Notes: generated by a model not told the origin, from the sequence alone. 61,741 bases of DNA from Clostridia bacterium (GCA_910575405.1 CAJTER010000029.1:1-61741), one strand, 5' to 3'. Positions 1-9,047 are shown, numbered from the stretch's first letter. A program made the numbers and translations.

Positions 1-2
1 TG

Positions 3-527
3 CTGAACAGGGAATTCACAGCAGAGAAGCCAAACGAGAAATGGCTTACCGATGTAACAGAATTCAAATGGTATGAAGGAATCACCATTCACAAGGTGTA
101 TTTGAGTGCAATTCTTGATTTGTATGATCGCCGGCTCGTCTCATTCAGAATCGGAGATCACAATGATAACCCCCTGGTGTTCGATACATTCAATGCAGCC
201 GTTAAGGAAAACCCGGATGCCCATCCCCTGTTCCATAGTGATCGCGGATATCAATACACCAACCGTACGTTCCACAAAAAGCTGATGGATGCCGGGATGA
301 CGCAAAGTATGTCCAGAGTGGCAAAATGCATCGACAATGGTCCAATGGAAGGATTCTGGGGAATCCTGAAACGGGAACGATACTACGGCAAGCGCTTTGA
401 AAGCCGGGAATCGCTTGTGAGGATGATCGAAGCGTACATCTTCTACTACAACAATCAGAGATTACAGAGAAATCTCGGTGTATTGACACCGATGGAAAAG
501 TATGAATCCTACAGATTAGCTGCTTAA
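3..527 (+). mobile_element. IS3-family transposase (OrfB), 3' part
   Basis: This is the C-terminal part of an IS3-family (IS150/OrfB type) DDE transposase, cut off by the window start. The frame is open from base 3 and reads LNREFTAEKPNEKWLTDVTE, the classic entry to the rve integrase core with the first catalytic Asp in TDVTEF. The second Asp lies in FHSDRGYQY and the third acidic residue in the MEGFWGILKRE stretch, followed by the usual YNNQR and P-x-E-K end. All catalytic landmarks visible here are intact, so the element could be functional if its 5' part is whole. The 5' end and OrfA are outside the window. Confidence 0.93.
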
Positions 528-539
528 CAGCAGCATTCA

Positions 540-664
540 TTCTCCTGATTGGCGTAGTGGCCACACAATCATCGACGAAGACGGTGTCAAGGATGGCGAA
601 GCCATGCATTTACCCTTGACACTGGCGGAGCGATGATTAGAATGAATGCCACCAATCAGGAGAA
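540..664. repeat. Nested foldback just downstream of the IS3 transposase
   Basis: A 125-base segment folds on itself in four nested steps. TTCTCCTGATTGG (540-552) pairs with 652-664, AATCATCG (567-574) with 631-638, GTGTCAAGG (584-592) with 614-622, and ATGGC (593-597) with 601-605 around a GAA loop. Unpaired stretches of similar length separate the arms, so the whole could form one long imperfect hairpin. It lies between the transposase stop and a possible IS end (TGACTGTACAACAATC, about 697). It may be an IS-associated structure, a small foldback element or a structured RNA. No reading frame supports a protein. Confidence 0.6.
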
Positions 665-866
665 ACGTTAAAAAAACAGCCAGCACCATACGATACTGAC
701 TGTACAACAATCTTATTTTGTTTCAATGTCCTCTTGACGGGGAGCGGTTCAGTTTTGCTTGGTTTGTGCGCCAGCCCCTTTTGTCTCAGACAGCATTGTC
801 CCGCATATCAGCAGGATACGCTATTGGAAAGCGATTTTAGTAAAACAGGAGAAACGAGGTAATTAT

Positions 867-1339
867 ATGGACTTCAGTAAACTAAAAAAAGGGCGCAGGC
901 TCTGGCATTGATCCAGGAAAATTGGAAGCCATCCCCTGGCCTGAAAAAAATAAAAGTAGAAGACGGAGCAGGATATGTCCTGGCTGAGGCTCAATATGCC
1001 GTTCACTCCCAGCCAGTATTTCGGGCATCGGGAATGGATGGGATAGCAGTAAATTCTTCCCACTTTAGGGCAGGAATGCCTGATACTTCTGCATGGAAGG
1101 AGGGAAATGAGTACGTCCGGGCAGACACGGGCGATGATTTTGACGATGTTTACGATACTGTGATCCCAATTGAATGGGTAACTTTTCTGCAGGAAGACGG
1201 AGTATGTACCGCGTATCCTTACAGCATAGGTGAAACCGGCCGCAAACTCCCGGCCATGACAGGAAATGCCATCTTTATCACAAAACTGGGAGAAGAGGGA
1301 TACCGAAAAGGCGAGAAAATTATAGTGGAGCTTTTGTAG
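867..1339 (+). pseudogene. MoeA-like molybdopterin molybdotransferase remnant
   Basis: A good ribosome site (GAAACGAGG) precedes ATG 867, which reads MDFSKLK and then shifts frame in a run of seven A. The continuation from about 884 gives KRAQALALIQENW and the MoeA features GYVLAEAQ, SGMDGIAV and YVRADTGDDFDD-x-x-D-x-VIPIE. The sequence then jumps to a typical MoeA C-terminus (YSIGETGRKLPAMTGNAIF, EEGYRKGEKIIVELL) with the central molybdopterin-binding region missing. It is about 150 codons against the usual 330-400. I read it as a dead gene with one frameshift and a large internal deletion. No other molybdenum-cofactor genes are nearby. Confidence 0.6.
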
Positions 1340-1439
1340 CAGGCATTGTGAAACTCTTCCGGCGGAATTAATAAACACATGAAAAACTTCTCAGCGGATT
1401 CGGGTCTTTTATCATAAACCGTTCTGCCTGTATATGATT

Positions 1440-2126
1440 TTACTCTTTTGGCAATCCAAAACGAAGCTTCAGCGTATATATACTTTTGTCAAAATCAATC
1501 AGACCTTCTTTGCGCATTTTGTTAAGTTCACTGGACAGAGCGCTGCGATTTACACACAAATAAAGGGCAAACTGTTCCTGCGTCATACCAATATCAAAGC
1601 GATCCGAACCCCGCTTTTCTCTGATAATGCTCAAGTATGTAAGAATTCGATCTCGCAGCGTCCGTTTTGATAAAGTATCGATCTTGTACATTAAACGAAT
1701 GTTTTCATCAGAAAGGATATTAACCACATTTTTCAGTAGCTTCAATTTGCAGGAGATAGAACCCCCCTGAGAAGTAAATAATTCAGCATACATAATGCAA
1801 AGAATAGAACAATGTTTATCTGCGATAAACATATATGGACTGGTATGAAAGCTAGAAAATGCCGATTCCAGTCCAATGGTATCAAGAGGATTGAGAAATT
1901 TTAAAATCTGGACACTGCCATCGTAATGGTATTTGAGCCCACTGACACGCCCATCCAGCAGAATTCCGACATACTTGACAACATCACCCTGCCGCAGTAT
2001 AATTTCATTTTTTTCATAAGTTTTTACAATAGGGACAATCGAAGAACGAACCGTTTCCAACTCTTCCTTTTCTAATCCCTGAAATAGTGCCGACTTTTGC
2101 ATATAGTCAGCCTTAAAGTAAATCAT
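1440..2126 (-). CDS. Crp/Fnr-family transcriptional regulator
   Basis: The 228-aa product has the normal size and layout of a Crp/Fnr regulator. Residues about 10-120 form the cyclic-nucleotide-binding-type beta-roll (ALFQGLEKEELE, ILRQGDVVKYVGILLDGRV), and residues about 145-220 carry a winged helix (LRDRILTYLS, MTQEQFALYLCVNRSALSSE). I see no Fnr-type N-terminal cysteine cluster, so an iron-sulfur oxygen sensor is unlikely; the signal is unknown. The start follows a GGGG-rich site, and Met9 is an alternative. A perfect palindrome 61-76 bases upstream matches one upstream of the adjacent ALDH-like gene, suggesting autoregulation and control of that neighbour. Confidence 0.85.
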   Translation of the reverse strand: MIYFKADYMQKSALFQGLEKEELETVRSSIVPIVKTYEKNEIILRQGDVVKYVGILLDGRVSGLKYHYDGSVQILKFLNPLDTIGLESAFSSFHTSPYMFIADKHCSILCIMYAELFTSQGGSISCKLKLLKNVVNILSDENIRLMYKIDTLSKRTLRDRILTYLSIIREKRGSDRFDIGMTQEQFALYLCVNRSALSSELNKMRKEGLIDFDKSIYTLKLRFGLPKE

Positions 2127-2186
2127 AAATGGTCCCCTATTATCTGTATCATATTATTTATGATACCATAATATGAAATTAATATA

Positions 2187-2202
2187 TGTTGTTAAAACAA
2201 CA
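2187..2202. promoter_or_regulatory. Palindromic operator, likely for the Crp/Fnr regulator
   Basis: TGTTGTTAAAACAACA is a perfect 16-bp inverted repeat in the intergenic region upstream of the Crp/Fnr gene. The same arms with a different 4-bp centre (TGTTGT-N4-ACAACA) recur at 3799-3814 before the ALDH-like gene. The arm and spacer layout suits a Crp/Fnr dimer. Assignment to this regulator is inference from position and symmetry. Confidence 0.6.
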
Positions 2203-2285
2203 TTGTTAGAACTTTTATACATTCGCCTTGCAGGCTGACAAAATATTCAGCACCATCCCCCCCTAATTGTCAACGGGTCACTACA

Positions 2286-3737
2286 CTAGCGGCTTTTTGT
2301 AATATGCTTAACCGCCATATATGCGTCTGTATTTAAAGAAGCAAAGCTGATACTGTGGTTGGACATTTTCATTCCTTCGACTGAGGCGGGCTGAAGGGGC
2401 TCATAGCAGTTGATCCATATGGCTCCGGCTCGGATTGCCTCGGCAGCGCGTAGAGAAAGGTTTTCGCTTTTAGTAAAAATAGCCCCTGACGTACCATAGT
2501 CCGTGTCGTTTGCAAGCTTAATGGCCTCTTTTTCCGTGCGGAAGTTCTGAATGGTAAGTACCGGGCCAAAGCTTTCTTCAGAAACGAGCTTCATGTCGAA
2601 TGTGCATTTATCAAAAATCGTTGGGCGGATAAAAAATCCCTTACTGCATTCTCCGAATGTATACCGTTCTCCTCCGAGTAAGCAGACGGCACCTTGTTTT
2701 TCTGCATCCTGGAAATTGTTTAGAAGGTATTCCATGTGAGGCTGAGAAACAATGGCTCCAATATCAGGATTGTCCATAGGATCACCGATACTGAGAGCCG
2801 AGACGCGATGAATCAGGGCGTGGATAAAAGGCAGGTGAATCGATTTTTGTATCAGAATCCGAGGCAGTCCCCAGGGATTGGCCCCCTGATTATAAAATGC
2901 ACCAGAGCAAATGCAGTCGATTGCGCAGTCAAGATCTGCGTCCTCGAAAACAATGGCGGGGGAGTTGCCACTTAGTGCCATATTGGTTTTCTTTAAATTT
3001 TTGATGGCGGACCAGGCGGCACTTTTACCGGAGGCAGTACTGCCTGCAAAGGCGATAAGATCCACGTTCGGGCTTTGTGCCAGATGCCGCCCAACTGTTT
3101 CGCCCGGCCCCAAAATCAGATTTACACAACCCTTAGGCAACTTGCATTTATGAAAAATTTCAAACAACATTACCGCAGTAACCGGAGTTAAAGAAGATGG
3201 TTTAAAAATGATGCTGTTTCCAGCAGCCAGAGCAGGGGCAATCATCTGAACAGCAGTGAGAAAAGGAGTTCCCCAAGATGCAATCCCGACACAAACGCCA
3301 GTAGGTTCGGAAATGCGGGCAGTATATACCTGGTTAAAAAAGATGTTCCGGCCGGCGGGCTTCTTTTTTGCAGGCGCTGCAGCATCTATGACAGCGTCCC
3401 GGAATAGCTGAATCGCAGCATTTACATCAGAGAGCGCCTGCTGCAGTGGCTTCCCCTGATTTTTTGCCTCGAAACAGGCGATATGGTCTTTTTTTTCTTC
3501 TATTTCGCGGATTACATTCTGCAGCAGAACGACTCGTTTTCCAATCTGCATATTACGCCAGGAACCGGCGTGGTAGAATGAGCGGTTTGCTGCTGCAATA
3601 GCGGTTTCCGCATCCTGGCGGCTACTGATAACGGCTTGACCCATAACCTGATTTTTTGCAGGATTAATAATGCTGTGGACAATTTGATCCTGACCGGAGA
3701 CCCATTTCCCATTTATGTAATTCTGATAACGATCCAT
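2286..3737 (-). CDS. Aldehyde-dehydrogenase-like protein lacking the catalytic residues
   Basis: The 483-aa product has full ALDH length and resembles betaine-aldehyde-type enzymes (INGKWVSG start, NAD-fold AGSTASGKSA, KPSSLTP with the conserved Lys179, EESFGPVL). The catalytic positions are all changed: the Asn of PWN is Gly156 (ASWGTPF), the general-base Glu of ELGGKSP is Ala254 (ALSGNSP), and the nucleophilic Cys of GQxC is Pro288 (NQGANPWG). The reading frame is otherwise intact, so this looks like a nucleotide-binding pseudoenzyme rather than a dehydrogenase. I chose ATG 3737, preceded by GGAAGTGAG; an upstream ATG at 3815 would put the operator inside the gene. A neighbouring Crp/Fnr regulator probably controls it. 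Confidence 0.8.
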   Translation of the reverse strand: MDRYQNYINGKWVSGQDQIVHSIINPAKNQVMGQAVISSRQDAETAIAAANRSFYHAGSWRNMQIGKRVVLLQNVIREIEEKKDHIACFEAKNQGKPLQQALSDVNAAIQLFRDAVIDAAAPAKKKPAGRNIFFNQVYTARISEPTGVCVGIASWGTPFLTAVQMIAPALAAGNSIIFKPSSLTPVTAVMLFEIFHKCKLPKGCVNLILGPGETVGRHLAQSPNVDLIAFAGSTASGKSAAWSAIKNLKKTNMALSGNSPAIVFEDADLDCAIDCICSGAFYNQGANPWGLPRILIQKSIHLPFIHALIHRVSALSIGDPMDNPDIGAIVSQPHMEYLLNNFQDAEKQGAVCLLGGERYTFGECSKGFFIRPTIFDKCTFDMKLVSEESFGPVLTIQNFRTEKEAIKLANDTDYGTSGAIFTKSENLSLRAAEAIRAGAIWINCYEPLQPASVEGMKMSNHSISFASLNTDAYMAVKHITKSR

Positions 3738-3798
3738 TTGACTCACTTCCATTCCATCTGTTTGTTTTTTTAATATAGCATAAAATGAAAAGGCGTGT

Positions 3799-3814
3799 TG
3801 TTGTATATACAACA
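3799..3814. promoter_or_regulatory. Palindromic operator upstream of the ALDH-like gene
   Basis: TGTTGTATATACAACA is a perfect 16-bp palindrome sharing both 6-bp arms with the one at 2187-2202. It lies 62 bases before the chosen start codon, in a position to overlap the promoter. This site is also part of the argument for the downstream start codon. Confidence 0.6.
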
Positions 3815-3901
3815 TAAGTATATGATTAAGTTGCTCTTTTGCAAGTTTTTAAATAGTATTTTGATTCTACGCTGTGCGAAAAGGATTATGAGACAAAAGA
3901 A

Positions 3902-3942
3902 AAGACGGACCTTCCATAAGCCTCTATGGAACAGTCCATCTT
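3902..3942 (-). terminator. Rho-independent terminator
   Basis: An imperfect 17-bp stem (read on the minus strand as AAGATGGACTGTTCCATA pairing across AGGC) is followed by TCTTTTCTTTTG. It lies just past the stop of the broken leftward AAA/PD-(D/E)XK gene. On the plus strand it is also T-rich, so it may work in both directions. Confidence 0.6.
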
Positions 3943-3967
3943 AGTTTCCTTCTATTTTCCTATCCCT

Positions 3968-4440
3968 TCAGCTCCCAATGAGTACTTCCTTGCCACGAAA
4001 GGCAAAGCCGTATTTCCGGAGCCGGTTTTCGTCAATCCCCTTTTAAACCAGATCTGCCTGATACTGCTTTTCCTCGATCTGAGAAAGGGCGGCGGCCACC
4101 GCATCCTCTAAGCCGCTTTCCCAATTTGGACAGAGGACCTTGAATTCCAGAATAAAGGCATCGTCCTCTGGGTTTTGCGGCTCCAGCATCACGTCGTAGC
4201 GGCCGAATCCGCTCTCCCGATTGGAGGTCGGGTATAGAGAGCCGCCAGTTCCACCACCATGAGGCCGAGGGCAAATCCGTGGTAAAAGCGTTCTGGGTCT
4301 TCCTTTTCAGGCTGGCCTGCCGTATCAAAGAAGCTGAAGGTGGCTAGTGCAACCCGGTTCATATATTCGTTCACCCCGTCTTCATCTCCCAGCAGCAGGG
4401 GCTGTATAAAGCGGTTGTAATTGGACGCCCTTGCCTGAAA
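3968..4440 (-). pseudogene. AAA-ATPase-like / PD-(D/E)XK nuclease protein, C-terminal remnant
   Basis: The minus strand encodes, in pieces, the C-terminal end of the large family that joins an AAA-ATPase-like domain to a PD-(D/E)XK nuclease domain, common in gut anaerobes. The pieces are ASNYNRFIQPLLLGDEDG and MNEYMNRVALATFSFFDT, then FYHGFALGLMV, a frameshift, SNRESGFGRYDVMLEP with DDAFILEFKV (nuclease D and E-x-K), ALSQIEEKQYQADLV, an in-frame TAA, and LRKYGFAFRGKEVLIG. The N-terminal ATPase part is missing. The gene is therefore truncated, frameshifted and interrupted by a stop. Confidence 0.75.
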
Positions 4441-4490
4441 CCGTTTTTAACTTTTCACTGCGGGGTACAGGGGATTTTATGGCCAGTACA

Positions 4491-6698
4491 CTATTTCAGC
4501 TTTTGTGCCAGCTTTTCCATGGCCTTTGTCTCTGCGGCCATAGTTGATTTCATGTGTTTTTGCTGGACTTTGAGGGCTTTCTTGTAGATTTTGATTTCTT
4601 TATCAAACTTAACTTTTTTACCCTTTTCCAGGTCAGCCGCTTTTGCCAGCAGGGACATGGTCGCTTTGTTTGTGTCTGCCAGCTCAGCGCCTTTTCCAGT
4701 TCCCCAGAAGATGTTGCCCTTGTTGGTATCTTCCAAAAGTGTCTTTTCGGAAGCCTGACAGGTCTGCGGGCTAAAGAGATAGTATCCGTATTCGCCTCCG
4801 CCATTGATCATGTAGGCCATGTCCAGTGCGCCGGATTCCTCGTCCTCATTGGCAATATCGCCTTTTTCCAAAGCCGCGGTTATTGCGGAGATAAGCTGTA
4901 CGTTGTTCTGGTAAGCCAGATGCTTTACAACTACATCGGAGGTTCCGATAATGCCGATGAAGTGATCCTGCACATATTTGAAGGCTTCCAGGGTTTCCTT
5001 GTTCAGCTCTTTTCCTTCCGTGCGGATTGCCGCCAGCTCCTCTTCTGAGGCTCCGTCAGCTGCGGCCTTTTCATAGCGGCCGTTGATATCGTCGATCTTT
5101 TTATTCCAGGTTTCTGCCGCAGTGCGGAGATTGGCGGCTGCCGCCTTGTAGTCCGCAGGATCTGCACCTGCTGCCTTTGCCGTATCTTCGTCCAGAGCTT
5201 CATCCAGATCATCGCAGGTTGCGGCCAGGTCCAGATCCAGAGCAGGCGTCTGGTCAATATAAATGGCGATAGCTCCGAAGGTGTTCAGATTGGTAGTCAT
5301 TACGTCTGCGCTGTAGGTGTCCTTATCGTCGGCCACTGTGTGGTAGCGCTGCTGCATCCAGCCCTTTTCGCCATCCTGATTTCCCGGGATATTGATGAAG
5401 TAAGGTACACCGGAGGCGCGGTAGGAAACACCGTCTTCCATGGTGTTGCTGTCCATGGTGGCGCTGTCGATTCCCTTTGGATAAATATCGTTTGCCGGAG
5501 CGGCAATGAGGCCGGAGTTATCCACAAGCTCTTTTACAACTGGCGCGAATTCCGGTACGCAGCTGATCTGACCTTTTTCCTTTCCATCATAAAGAGCCGG
5601 CAGTTCGAAGTTGATCATGGCAAGTGTTTTGCCTGCCCATTCCGGATGGGCGTTGTTGATCATTTCCCAGGCGCCTGTAGTCCAGTCGAACTGGCTGCCG
5701 ATTGCACCCCATTCTTCTGAGCCGTGAGCCACGAAGACGATATCATTTTCCGGTGTATATTCTGAATCCTTCATAGCCTTGGCCATTGCCAGCACCAGGC
5801 CGATGGCGCAGCTGTCATCCTGAAAGCCGTTGAAATATACATCGTAGTGGCCGGAAACGATGATCTGCTGATCCGAGGATTTGCCTTTGATTTTTCCGAT
5901 TACATTGTAGCTGGTGCCCTTATCCGGCTCCATTACATTATCCACCTTGAGAGTCGCCTTGTTGTTTCCCGCCTTGATGGCTTTGGCAAGCTCTTTGTAG
6001 TGGTTCTTGCTGATGCTGACACAGGGGATTACATCCTCCGCGCAAAGATCCTGCATGTTGATCATATCGTCGGAATAAGTGGCATATCCGCCTGTATCAT
6101 ATGTAACGATTGCGGCAGCTCCGTGAAGGGCGGCTTCATTCATATACTGGTCGATCCAGGCAACGTTCCACTGATCCACGCCAGCTAAGGCTATTTTGCC
6201 CTTGACGTTTTTGCCTTCATAGGCAGCCGCTGTTCCGTCTCCTACATCTACGATTTCTGCGGTAATTCCTTTTTTGTCCGTGCCGTTTGTGGCATAGGAA
6301 GCGGGCATAATGTCGATGTCAGTTCCTTTTATGGTAAGGGAAGCATCGTTAAACTGCCACTTATCCACAGTTACAGGGACTTTTTCCACAGCTTCAAGGC
6401 CCAGATTTTCCATTTCACCAGCCAGATAATCGGCGGCTTTGTGTTCCGCGTCAGAACCTGCCGTTCTCCAGCCCAGGTCATTGGATAAATATGTTTCATC
6501 ATATGCCAGAGTCTCGGCAATTCCGTAAGCATATTCCTGATCGACTTTTTCCACATAGCTTGCTACAGCAGGGGCCATGGAAAGGTTGGATTCGTTTTTC
6601 GCCTCTCCCGAATAGCTACCTCCTCCGCAGGCAGTGAGGGAAAAAATGAGAGCAGCCGAGACTGCAATACAGATTATGTTTTTGAACCTGTGTTTCAT
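4491..6698 (-). CDS. Secreted M28-family zinc aminopeptidase, lipoprotein
   Basis: The 735-aa product begins with a lipoprotein signal peptide ending in LTAC (Cys24), so it is probably anchored outside the cell. A PA-type insert spans about 110-245 and the M28 core about 260-480. Visible zinc and catalytic residues are His284 (SGHYDVY), Asp294/295 (QDDSC), Glu328/Glu329 (GSEEWG), Glu365 and His453 (RYHT). An Ala/Glu/Lys-rich helical C-terminal extension of about 250 residues follows, longer than in ordinary M28 peptidases. I chose ATG 6698 because AAAGGAG lies upstream and the signal peptide starts there; a start at 6728 is possible. It lies downstream of a membrane LuxR regulator and probably feeds peptide catabolism. 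Confidence 0.88.
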   Translation of the reverse strand: MKHRFKNIICIAVSAALIFSLTACGGGSYSGEAKNESNLSMAPAVASYVEKVDQEYAYGIAETLAYDETYLSNDLGWRTAGSDAEHKAADYLAGEMENLGLEAVEKVPVTVDKWQFNDASLTIKGTDIDIMPASYATNGTDKKGITAEIVDVGDGTAAAYEGKNVKGKIALAGVDQWNVAWIDQYMNEAALHGAAAIVTYDTGGYATYSDDMINMQDLCAEDVIPCVSISKNHYKELAKAIKAGNNKATLKVDNVMEPDKGTSYNVIGKIKGKSSDQQIIVSGHYDVYFNGFQDDSCAIGLVLAMAKAMKDSEYTPENDIVFVAHGSEEWGAIGSQFDWTTGAWEMINNAHPEWAGKTLAMINFELPALYDGKEKGQISCVPEFAPVVKELVDNSGLIAAPANDIYPKGIDSATMDSNTMEDGVSYRASGVPYFINIPGNQDGEKGWMQQRYHTVADDKDTYSADVMTTNLNTFGAIAIYIDQTPALDLDLAATCDDLDEALDEDTAKAAGADPADYKAAAANLRTAAETWNKKIDDINGRYEKAAADGASEEELAAIRTEGKELNKETLEAFKYVQDHFIGIIGTSDVVVKHLAYQNNVQLISAITAALEKGDIANEDEESGALDMAYMINGGGEYGYYLFSPQTCQASEKTLLEDTNKGNIFWGTGKGAELADTNKATMSLLAKAADLEKGKKVKFDKEIKIYKKALKVQQKHMKSTMAAETKAMEKLAQKLK

Positions 6699-6736
6699 GG
6701 GTGTTACATCTCCTTTCAAAGGGTACATAAAAATAA

Positions 6737-6776
6737 CAAGAGCAAATCGAAAATGAAAATTTTCTGATTACTCTTG
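6737..6776 (-). terminator. Probable terminator between the LuxR and M28 genes
   Basis: On the minus strand CAAGAG and CTCTTG arms enclose further pairing (GAAAA/TTTTC), followed by TTATTTTTAT. It suggests that the peptidase is at least partly transcribed separately from the upstream LuxR gene, although little room is left for a promoter (under 40 bases). Confidence 0.5.
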
Positions 6777-6801
6777 CAATTCTATCGCTCAAAAGGAAAA
6801 G

Positions 6802-7917
6802 TTACAATGGTCCACCTGGACCATTTTCTGAATTGATCAGGTGTACAAGCTCCATTCTCGTTGAAATATCAAGCTTTTCAAAGATGTTGTGCATGTGACG
6901 CTTTACCGTGTATTTGGAAATAATCAGCTGGTCCGCGATTTCCGGATTTGTCATTCCCTGATAGGCAAGCTCTAACACTTCCCGCTCTCTCTGGGTCAGA
7001 CTGTGGGATTGGGCGATGAAATCCAGACGGTTTTTGATGCGGATTTCGGGATTTGCCTGCGGCTGTTCTGGCGGCGCGTTGGGAGAAGGAGCCTCTCTGC
7101 TTCCTCCATTCTGTCTGGCTTCCCCAGACTTTCCGGATGTTTCAGCTTCTTTAGCTTTGCGGGGATCCCCCGCCTGTGCTTCTTCAATGCGAAAAAGGGC
7201 AAAGAAGTCTTCTTGGTAAATGAGCAGCACAGTGAAGAGGTTGATGAGCAGGAGCAAAAATCCGGTGGGATCCATGGCAAGATCCCCGGGAGGCTGCACA
7301 GTTCCAGTCATGAGGATGAGGGAAAAGACAGCGTTCCAAAGGCCGTTGATGGTGATAAAGATGGAAATGACCGTAACCAGAGTGCGGATCTTTTTCTGAA
7401 CCAGCTCGGAAAGCGCTTTCAGCAGATGCCAGGCAGTAACGAAGGCCAGGCAGATCATGAGCAGAATTTCGATGATAATGGAAAGTACCCGCAGCGCGCC
7501 GGGCGGAACGTAGTAGTAATCGTCCATAAAAAAGCCATAACTGGCCAGATTCGTAAGCAGGCAAAATACGGAGAGCCACAGGGTAACTCGAAACATGGGC
7601 TTTCTCGTTTCCTGCGGAAGTTGGCACTTCTCTCGAATATAGGCTGCCCAGAAATAGACCTGGCCGATGAAGGTAAAGCTGTCCAAAACCCGGGCTGCAG
7701 CTGTAGTTGTGTAACAGCCTGTTTTGAGAAAATCATAGTTCAGGTAAAAATACATGATGTCGATAAATGCTGTGCAGAGCATGAAATTGCGGATGGCTGC
7801 CAAAAGCTGTTTGTTGCCGGAAGCCCAGTATTTCCGCATAAGAGCTGCCAGCAGGATTGCCAGAAAGCCGACAAAGCCCGCGATAATATAGGTAAAAAAG
7901 AAAAATTCGCCAAACAT
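6802..7917 (-). CDS. Seven-transmembrane LuxR-family regulator
   Basis: The 371-aa product has about seven hydrophobic segments (near 4-25, 38-59, 76-93, 111-130, 143-164, 179-203 and 219-238). A charged, proline-rich linker (260-300) follows, then a C-terminal LuxR/NarL-type helix-turn-helix (LTQREREVLELAYQGMTNPE, ISKYTVKRHMHNIFEKLDI). This membrane-bound one-component layout is common in anaerobic gut Firmicutes and Coriobacteria, usually beside the genes controlled. Its neighbours here are a secreted peptidase and a cell-wall glucosaminidase. The ligand is unknown. The HTH is intact and the start is the only good Met before TM1. Confidence 0.85.
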   Translation of the reverse strand: MFGEFFFFTYIIAGFVGFLAILLAALMRKYWASGNKQLLAAIRNFMLCTAFIDIMYFYLNYDFLKTGCYTTTAAARVLDSFTFIGQVYFWAAYIREKCQLPQETRKPMFRVTLWLSVFCLLTNLASYGFFMDDYYYVPPGALRVLSIIIEILLMICLAFVTAWHLLKALSELVQKKIRTLVTVISIFITINGLWNAVFSLILMTGTVQPPGDLAMDPTGFLLLLINLFTVLLIYQEDFFALFRIEEAQAGDPRKAKEAETSGKSGEARQNGGSREAPSPNAPPEQPQANPEIRIKNRLDFIAQSHSLTQREREVLELAYQGMTNPEIADQLIISKYTVKRHMHNIFEKLDISTRMELVHLINSENGPGGPL

Positions 7918-7980
7918 GGATCTAACCTTTCGTGCTGTGGGTGCCTCGGCTGCCGCAGGCCTTGCTGCCCGCTGCCGCCT

Positions 7981-8784
7981 TTAGTGGAATTGGCTCAGCG
8001 CCTCGTTGTGTTTCTTACTGATAACCGCGTAATACTCCTGCATATAGGCCCCCACCTTGGCATACCACTGGGGATTTGCCGCATAGCGCCGGTTGACCCC
8101 CTGCAGGGTGGGACTGCCGCTGTAGAGGCTGCCGCCGGGATTCAGATAGCGGGAAGCCAGCCCCTTTGCCACCACATTGATGCCCTCTGCTTTGGAGGAA
8201 AAGCCGGTTTTTCCATAACCGAACATGTTGTTGGGCCGGAACATCATGGTCCCCTTGGCGCTTTCCAGGGAGGCGATAGACATGAGGAAAATGCAGTTGA
8301 CGCCATATTTTTCCTCTGCATTTACAAAGGCTTCCTCCAGGCCAACAAGACCCTTGCTGGTGACAAGCTTCAGCTCTGCTGCCGTTACGCCGCTGGGCTC
8401 CCGCAGATCCATACTGTAAATCTGGGAAATGGAATAAGCGGGGATAGTTTCCTGCTTTGCCAGACGCTTTGCTGTGTAATTGCGCAGAGCATTTGGAATA
8501 TTGACCTCCTCGATCTGCTGAGCCTCCTGATATTTGGCCTCAAAGGCGGCCGCTTCCCGGGCATCCACCCGTTTGACAAATTCCTGTATGCCATAATAAC
8601 CCAGATAAACAGAGCCGCAAATAGCGGAAAGGAGCAGGATGTCCAGAATCAGGAGCACCCAAAATCCCGCCTTGGAGCGCTTTTTTCGCTTTTGCTTTCT
8701 TTTTTGTTCCCTTTTGGCACGTTTTGCGCGCTTCTTGTCTTCCCGGCCCTCCGGCTGGCCGGTATGTTTGATTGCAGTTTCCAT
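7981..8784 (-). CDS. Membrane-anchored glucosaminidase-domain protein
   Basis: The 267-aa product starts with a very basic cytoplasmic stretch (KRAKRAKREQKRKQKRKKR) and one membrane helix (about 40-62). The extracellular glucosaminidase domain (PF01832 type) spans about 130-260. The expected catalytic Glu is in ASLESAKGT, followed by NMFGYGKTGF and the family-typical RYLNPGGSLYSG and Y-x-A-NPQWYAKV. It should cut peptidoglycan glycan strands between the sugars. It lies 63 bases upstream of the LuxR gene on the same strand, suggesting co-transcription. Confidence 0.87.
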   Translation of the reverse strand: METAIKHTGQPEGREDKKRAKRAKREQKRKQKRKKRSKAGFWVLLILDILLLSAICGSVYLGYYGIQEFVKRVDAREAAAFEAKYQEAQQIEEVNIPNALRNYTAKRLAKQETIPAYSISQIYSMDLREPSGVTAAELKLVTSKGLVGLEEAFVNAEEKYGVNCIFLMSIASLESAKGTMMFRPNNMFGYGKTGFSSKAEGINVVAKGLASRYLNPGGSLYSGSPTLQGVNRRYAANPQWYAKVGAYMQEYYAVISKKHNEALSQFH

Positions 8785-8906
8785 AACTTCCTCTTTCCTG
8801 ACGCGCCTGCTGCGTCATTCAGGCAGATTTGCTCTCCTTTATTTTACTTTTTTCCAGCGCAAATGTCAAAACATTGTCCAATTCCATGTCTTTTCCACCC
8901 GGAGTT

Positions 8907-8915
8907 TGGTATAAT
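8907..8915 (+). promoter_or_regulatory. Extended -10 promoter element
   Basis: TGGTATAAT is an extended -10 box. No good -35 box is present 17 bases upstream. It points toward the lipoprotein gene at 9048, leaving a leader of about 125 bases in which I see no clear structure. Confidence 0.5.
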
Positions 8916-9047
8916 GAAGCACATACAGGCCGGAACATATGCGATTACGCAATTCAGGCATCAAAATATCCAGGTAAAGGAACAAGTAGTATGCCGACCA
9001 CTTGGGAATGGAACAGGTGGCCAGTATACCAATAAAGGAAAGCAAAT

